The position numbers and the translations under genes were made by a program. Under the pieces are notes generated by a model. The model saw only the letters and a list, made by a program, of their open reading frames with translations, was not told the DNA's origin and made no database searches. From an uncultured Clostridia bacterium (GTDB taxonomy: Bacteria; Bacillota; Clostridia; Christensenellales; Aristaeellaceae): a stretch of DNA of 16,150 nucleotides. Below are positions 13,022 to 16,150 of the stretch, one piece after another. The DNA is taken from contig CAKTXR010000058.1 in NCBI GenBank assembly GCA_934631025.1, forward strand, positions 1-16,150, written 5' to 3'. Numbering within the stretch: the stretch's first letter is position 1; every line of letters starts with the position of its first letter.

Positions 13022-14277
13022 ACGTCAAATTTACGGCTGCGCAGCGGCGCATATTTATCGCCTGCTTTTTGAGCTACGCCTGCGCCTATATCGGCAGGCT
13101 GAATCTCTCGGCGGCCCTCAACAGCGTGATCGGCGATATGCACCTCACCGACGCGCAGGGCGGCCTGTTCCAGACGGTGTTTGCGCTGACCTATGCGGCC
13201 GGCCAGCTGGTGAACGGCTCGATCGTGGACAAAATCAGCGCGCGCGTCTATATTTTCCTCGGGCTGGCGCTCTCCGGCGTGTGCAATCTGCTCTTCGGCC
13301 TGGCCTCGTCCTATTGGATGATGACGGTGATCTGGGCGCTCAATGGCGCGGCGCAGTCCATGCTCTGGACGCCCATCGTCAAGCTGATGGCCGTCTGGTT
13401 CAAGGGCAGGCGGCGCGGGCGCGCGTCGTTCGGCCTGTCGATGACGCTGGTGCTGGGCAATCTGTCGGCATGGGCGCTGTCGGGCTGCATGGCCGCGCTG
13501 GTGGGCTGGCGCTTCAGCTTTATCATTCCCGCGGCGATTACGGCGGCGATGGGCGTGGGCGCGCTGTTTATGCTCAGCGACGCGCCGAAGAGCGGCGAGC
13601 TGCCCCTCGACGACGAGGCGGAGGAGAATGTCCGCGCGTCCGAGGACGGCGAAAAGAAGGCCGTCATGCCGCTCAAGGAGATGTTTTTCAGCACCGGCTT
13701 CATCGCCGTGCTGGCCTGCTGTATCTGCAACGGCTTTGTGCGCGACGGCATCATCACATGGGCGCCGACGATCATCGTTCATTCCGGCGGCGGGCAGGCG
13801 GTCAATTCCACGCTGCTCTCGCTGATCATTCCCATGCTCAATCTGGTGGGCGTGCTGATGGCGCAGAGGTGCTATCACATCTTCGGCGACAACGCGCGCC
13901 GCTGCGCCGGCTGCCTGATGGCGATCTGCGCGGCGCTGGCGCTGCTGCTGCGTCCGGCCAGCCTGACCATGGCCACCTGCGCGCTGACGCTGGGGCTGTG
14001 CTGCGCGGCCACCTATGGCATCAATCCCATGCTGACCACGCTCATCCCTATGGAGTATGAGCCGGTCGGGCGCGTCGGACTGACGGCCGGTCTGGTGGAC
14101 TGCTTCATCTATCTCGGCTCCTCGCTGGCCGGCGTGCTGACCGGCGCGATCAGCGACGCGACGGGCTGGACGGTCGTGTTCCTGCTGTGGATGGTCGTGG
14201 CGGCGTGCAGCGCGGCGCTGGCGTTCTATTCCATGCGCGGCGGCAAGCGCCTGCGCGGGGAAGGGAGCAGGGCGTGA
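13018..14277 (+). CDS. Major facilitator transporter resembling the organophosphate antiporter (GlpT/UhpT) group
   Basis: A 419-residue protein with about twelve hydrophobic segments in two halves, split by an acidic, charged cytoplasmic loop near 197-220 (DDEAEENVRASEDGEKK). The first segment and its end, FLSYACAYIGRLNLSAAL (about 17-34), and the FQTVFALTYAAGQLVNGSIVDK stretch (51-72), with its motif-A-like loop, resemble GlpT/UhpT-type carriers. Those exchange sugar phosphates or glycerol-3-phosphate for phosphate, or import other anions. The substrate here is unproven. GTG at 13018 is the only start available, because a TAA stands five codons upstream in frame; AAGGA at 13004-13008 is its ribosome binding site. 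Its TGA overlaps the GTG of the Nudix gene by four bases. Confidence 0.87.
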   Translation: MNVKFTAAQRRIFIACFLSYACAYIGRLNLSAALNSVIGDMHLTDAQGGLFQTVFALTYAAGQLVNGSIVDKISARVYIFLGLALSGVCNLLFGLASSYWMMTVIWALNGAAQSMLWTPIVKLMAVWFKGRRRGRASFGLSMTLVLGNLSAWALSGCMAALVGWRFSFIIPAAITAAMGVGALFMLSDAPKSGELPLDDEAEENVRASEDGEKKAVMPLKEMFFSTGFIAVLACCICNGFVRDGIITWAPTIIVHSGGGQAVNSTLLSLIIPMLNLVGVLMAQRCYHIFGDNARRCAGCLMAICAALALLLRPASLTMATCALTLGLCCAATYGINPMLTTLIPMEYEPVGRVGLTAGLVDCFIYLGSSLAGVLTGAISDATGWTVVFLLWMVVAACSAALAFYSMRGGKRLRGEGSRA

Positions 14278-14684
14278 TTCCCGTCGTCGCGGCGCTGATT
14301 GTGCGGGCGGAGAAGCTGCTGATCGCGCGCCGTCCCGAGGGCAAGCACATGGCGGGGTGCTGGGAGTTCCCCGGCGGCAAGCTCGAGCGCGGCGAAAGTC
14401 CGGAGGAAGCGATCGAGCGTGAGATTCGCGAGGAACTGGCCGTCGAGATCAGGGCCGGACGCATTTATCAGGCGATCGCCTACAGTTATCCCGAAAAGGA
14501 CGTGCTGCTGCTCTTTTACGCCGCGGCGCTCGTTTCGGGCGAGCCGCGGCCGGTTGAGGAAGCGGAGATTCGCTGGGTCACGTTGGGAGAACTGGATAAA
14601 TACGCCTTTGCGCCGGCGGACGAAATGCTCGTTCAGCGGCTGAAGCGGGAAGGTTTGGGCGCGCTTTTGACAATTCAGGCCTGA
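14274..14684 (+). CDS. Nudix hydrolase, MutT-like (8-oxo-dGTP diphosphatase type)
   Basis: A 136-residue protein. The start is GTG at 14274, inside the transporter stop (GTGA), with AAGGGAG seven bases upstream. An upstream in-frame ATG would lie deep inside the transporter gene. The Nudix box GKLERGESPEEAIEREIREELAV (positions about 38-60) fits G-x5-E-x7-RE-U-x-EE-x-G-U except that the late Gly is Ala. The glutamates of REIREE bind the metal for cleavage of a nucleoside diphosphate linked to another group. The opening IPVVAALIVRAEKLLIARRPEGKHMAGCWEFPGG (broken by family convention) resembles MutT proteins that remove oxidised dGTP. Its operon with a transporter suggests instead, or also, processing of an imported or leaked nucleotide-like compound. 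This is inference only. Confidence 0.9.
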   Translation: MIPVVAALIVRAEKLLIARRPEGKHMAGCWEFPGGKLERGESPEEAIEREIREELAVEIRAGRIYQAIAYSYPEKDVLLLFYAAALVSGEPRPVEEAEIRWVTLGELDKYAFAPADEMLVQRLKREGLGALLTIQA

Positions 14685-14696
14685 AATTGTATTTTT
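14671..14696 (+). terminator. Weak terminator overlapping the Nudix stop codon
   Basis: CAATTCA, a GGCC loop and TG(A)AATTG with one bulged A, followed by TATTTTT. The stem is AT-rich and includes the stop codon, so efficiency is doubtful. Confidence 0.35.
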
Positions 14697-14709
14697 GAGA
14701 CGGCGGCTC

Positions 14710-14738
14710 TTTTCAAACGCCTTTTCACACGGTATAAT
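14710..14738 (+). promoter_or_regulatory. Sigma-A promoter of the nfeD-floA operon
   Basis: Perfect TATAAT (14733-14738) with TTTTCA (14710-14715) 17 bases upstream, a 4 of 6 match to the -35. It is followed by a near-perfect AAAAGGAGGTGA ribosome binding site at 14753-14764. Confidence 0.7.
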
Positions 14739-14770
14739 GGAGGCAGCAGATGAAAAGGAGGTGAGGTCAG

Positions 14771-15301
14771 ATGCTGCAGCTGCTCAATGCGTTTTCTTCG
14801 AGCGCAAATCTGGTCTGGATCGCGCTGCTGATCGTCGGCTTTTTCCTGGTCGTCGTGGAGATGTATATCCCGGGCTTCGGCGTGCCCGGCATCAGCGGAC
14901 TGATCTGTCTGGGCGTGTCCATCTATTTTCTGGCCGACGGCAGCGTGGTGGCGGGGCTGATCATGATGCTGGTCGTGGCAGCGCTTCTTTCCGTGGCGCT
15001 GTTCATATCGATCCGCACCGCGTCACGGGCGCGCGGCCGCATGGCGAAGGCCGGGCTGATTCTCAAGGAGGTCAGCGTGCCTGAGGCGGCCGGAGACGAT
15101 CTGGCGTATTATGTCGGCAGGCAGGGCGTGGCGCGTACGATACTGCGTCCGGCAGGGCTGGGCGAGTTTGACGGTGTTCGGCTGAACGTGTACACGGACG
15201 GCGAGTTCATCGGCGAGGGCGCGCCCATCGAGGTGACCCGCGTCGAAGGCAATCGGATCTTCGTGGCGCGCACGGAGGCCGCCGGCGAGGAAGGAAAGTA
15301 A
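14771..15301 (+). CDS. NfeD-family membrane protein, short form
   Basis: A 176-residue membrane protein. Three hydrophobic segments lie at about 14-35, 40-56 and 58-81, with GFGVPGISGL between the first two, a conserved NfeD turn. A basic linker follows, then an OB-fold soluble domain (about 116-168: GRQGVARTILRPAG, GEFDGVRLNVYTDGEFI, RVEGNRIFV). It lacks the N-terminal ClpP-like serine protease of long NfeD proteins, so it is the short NfeD1b type that accompanies flotillins. It is thought to bind the flotillin partner in membrane microdomains. ATG at 14771 follows AAAAGGAGGTGA at 14753-14764. The flotillin-like gene starts 56 bases downstream in the same direction, with only a weak AGCGG/CCGCT stem in between. 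Confidence 0.9.
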   Translation: MLQLLNAFSSSANLVWIALLIVGFFLVVVEMYIPGFGVPGISGLICLGVSIYFLADGSVVAGLIMMLVVAALLSVALFISIRTASRARGRMAKAGLILKEVSVPEAAGDDLAYYVGRQGVARTILRPAGLGEFDGVRLNVYTDGEFIGEGAPIEVTRVEGNRIFVARTEAAGEEGK

Positions 15302-15357
15302 TCCGCAGTGCAACTGAGCGGTGAACGCCGCTTGTGAATAAGAAAGGGGAGTCTTAC

Positions 15358-16150
15358 ATGGGTCTTGGAACGGTCGGTCTGGTTGTCATTCTCGCGCTGA
15401 TTGTCATAGTGCTCATACTGTTCTTCAATCTGGTGCCGCTGAGCCTGTGGATCTCGGCCGTCGCGTCGGGCGTTCATGTCAGCATCGGCACGCTGGTGGG
15501 TATGCGCTTTCGCCGCATCAATCCCTCCCGCATTGTGCTGCCGCTGATTAAGGCCACAAAGGCGGGTCTCAAGGTCAATATGAACGAAATGGAAGCGCAT
15601 CTGCTGGCAGGCGGCAATGTCGACCGCGTGATCAACGCGCTCATCGCCGCGGAATCCGCGCAGATCCCGCTGGAGTTTGAAAGCTGCCGCGCCATCGATC
15701 TGGCCGGCCGCGACGTATTGCAGGCCGTGCAGATGAGCGTCAACCCCCGCGTTATCGAGACGCCGGTCGTCGCCGCTATCGCCAAGGACGGCATCGAGCT
15801 GCGCGCAAAAGCCCGCGTGACTGTGCGCGCCAACATCGCCCGTCTGGTCGGCGGTGCGGGCGAGGAGACCATCACCGCGCGTGTCGGCGAGGGCATCGTC
15901 ACCACCATCGGCTCCGCCGAGACGCATAAGGAAGTGCTCGAGAACCCCGACCGCATCAGTCAGACCGTGCTGAGCAAGGGCCTGGACGCGGGCACGGCGT
16001 TTGAAATTCTCTCCATCGACATTGCGGACGTGGACGTGGGCCGCAACATCGGCGCGCAGCTGCAGATGGATCAGGCTGAAGCCGATCGCCGCATCGCGCA
16101 GGCCAAGGCCGAGGAACGCCGCGCCATGGCTGTTGCGCACGAGCAGGAAA
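15358..16150 (+). CDS. floA: Flotillin-like protein FloA, 3'-truncated by the window edge
   Basis: 264 codons are present of a protein usually about 330 residues long. ATG at 15358 is preceded by AAAGGGGAG. Residues 5-24 are a hydrophobic anchor (GLVVILALIVIVLILFF) and a second, shorter hydrophobic stretch follows (LVPLSLWISAVASG). The SPFH/band-7 domain follows, with blocks RFRRINPSRIV, NPRVIETP, GIELRAKARVTVRANI and RVGEGIVTTIGSAETHKEVLENPD, all close to FloA (YqfA) proteins. The EAxA-rich coiled coil begins at about 240 (QAEADRRIAQAKAEERR) and runs off the edge. FloA organises membrane microdomains and affects membrane fluidity, secretion and cell-wall machinery. It forms an operon with the upstream NfeD protein, the standard arrangement. 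Confidence 0.95.
   Translation, partial: MGLGTVGLVVILALIVIVLILFFNLVPLSLWISAVASGVHVSIGTLVGMRFRRINPSRIVLPLIKATKAGLKVNMNEMEAHLLAGGNVDRVINALIAAESAQIPLEFESCRAIDLAGRDVLQAVQMSVNPRVIETPVVAAIAKDGIELRAKARVTVRANIARLVGGAGEETITARVGEGIVTTIGSAETHKEVLENPDRISQTVLSKGLDAGTAFEILSIDIADVDVGRNIGAQLQMDQAEADRRIAQAKAEERRAMAVAHEQE

Noticed and set aside
14750..14764. Four-codon frame ATG AAA AGG AGG TGA before nfeD
   Set aside because: It is formed by the AAAAGGAGGTGA ribosome binding site itself and has no ribosome binding site of its own.

Overview
The window looks like a chromosomal segment from a GC-rich member of the Clostridia (Bacillota). Several things point there: strong AGGAGG-type ribosome binding sites, sigma-A promoters with near-consensus TTGACA / 17 bp / TATAAT boxes in AT-rich gaps, frequent GTG starts, and family content typical of that class (TmcAL, HelD-like ATPase, NfeD/FloA, small ferredoxin-thioredoxin-reductase-like protein, YozG-type regulator). 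I cannot name a genus. No tRNA, rRNA, CRISPR array, insertion sequence or phage gene was seen, and no gene-free stretch exceeds about 200 bases.

Region 1 (1-1556): the 3' part of a GNAT acetyltransferase is directly abutted by a small nucleotidyltransferase. A hairpin terminator separates them from a convergent 65-residue six-cysteine protein resembling the catalytic subunit of ferredoxin-thioredoxin reductase.

Region 2 (1557-3813): a three-gene plus-strand operon encodes a polytopic membrane protein with a DUF2975-like C-terminal half, a YozG-type XRE regulator and a lipoprotein of unknown function. Two almost identical 21-bp imperfect palindromes, 42 bp apart centre to centre, flank its sigma-A promoter. 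This is the best candidate in the window for a little-described regulated system.

Region 3 (3814-10738, minus strand): from its promoter inward it holds tmcAL (tRNA-Met wobble cytidine acetylation), a HelD-like RNA polymerase-recycling ATPase, two FAD-dependent oxidoreductases joined by an ATGA overlap, and a tiny lipoprotein whose mature chain is almost only Thr-Asp-Ala-Pro-type repeats. Tail-to-tail hairpins at 3853-3942 separate this lipoprotein from region 2.

Region 4 (10739-14684): thymidine kinase on the plus strand, a bidirectional terminator, then two divergent major-facilitator transporters. Their shared gap contains two sigma-A promoters and a perfect 26-bp AT-rich palindrome. The plus-strand transporter overlaps a Nudix hydrolase gene by four bases.

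Region 5 (14685-16150): a new promoter drives an NfeD-family membrane protein and the flotillin-like FloA, which runs off the right edge. The two are expected to act together in membrane microdomains.
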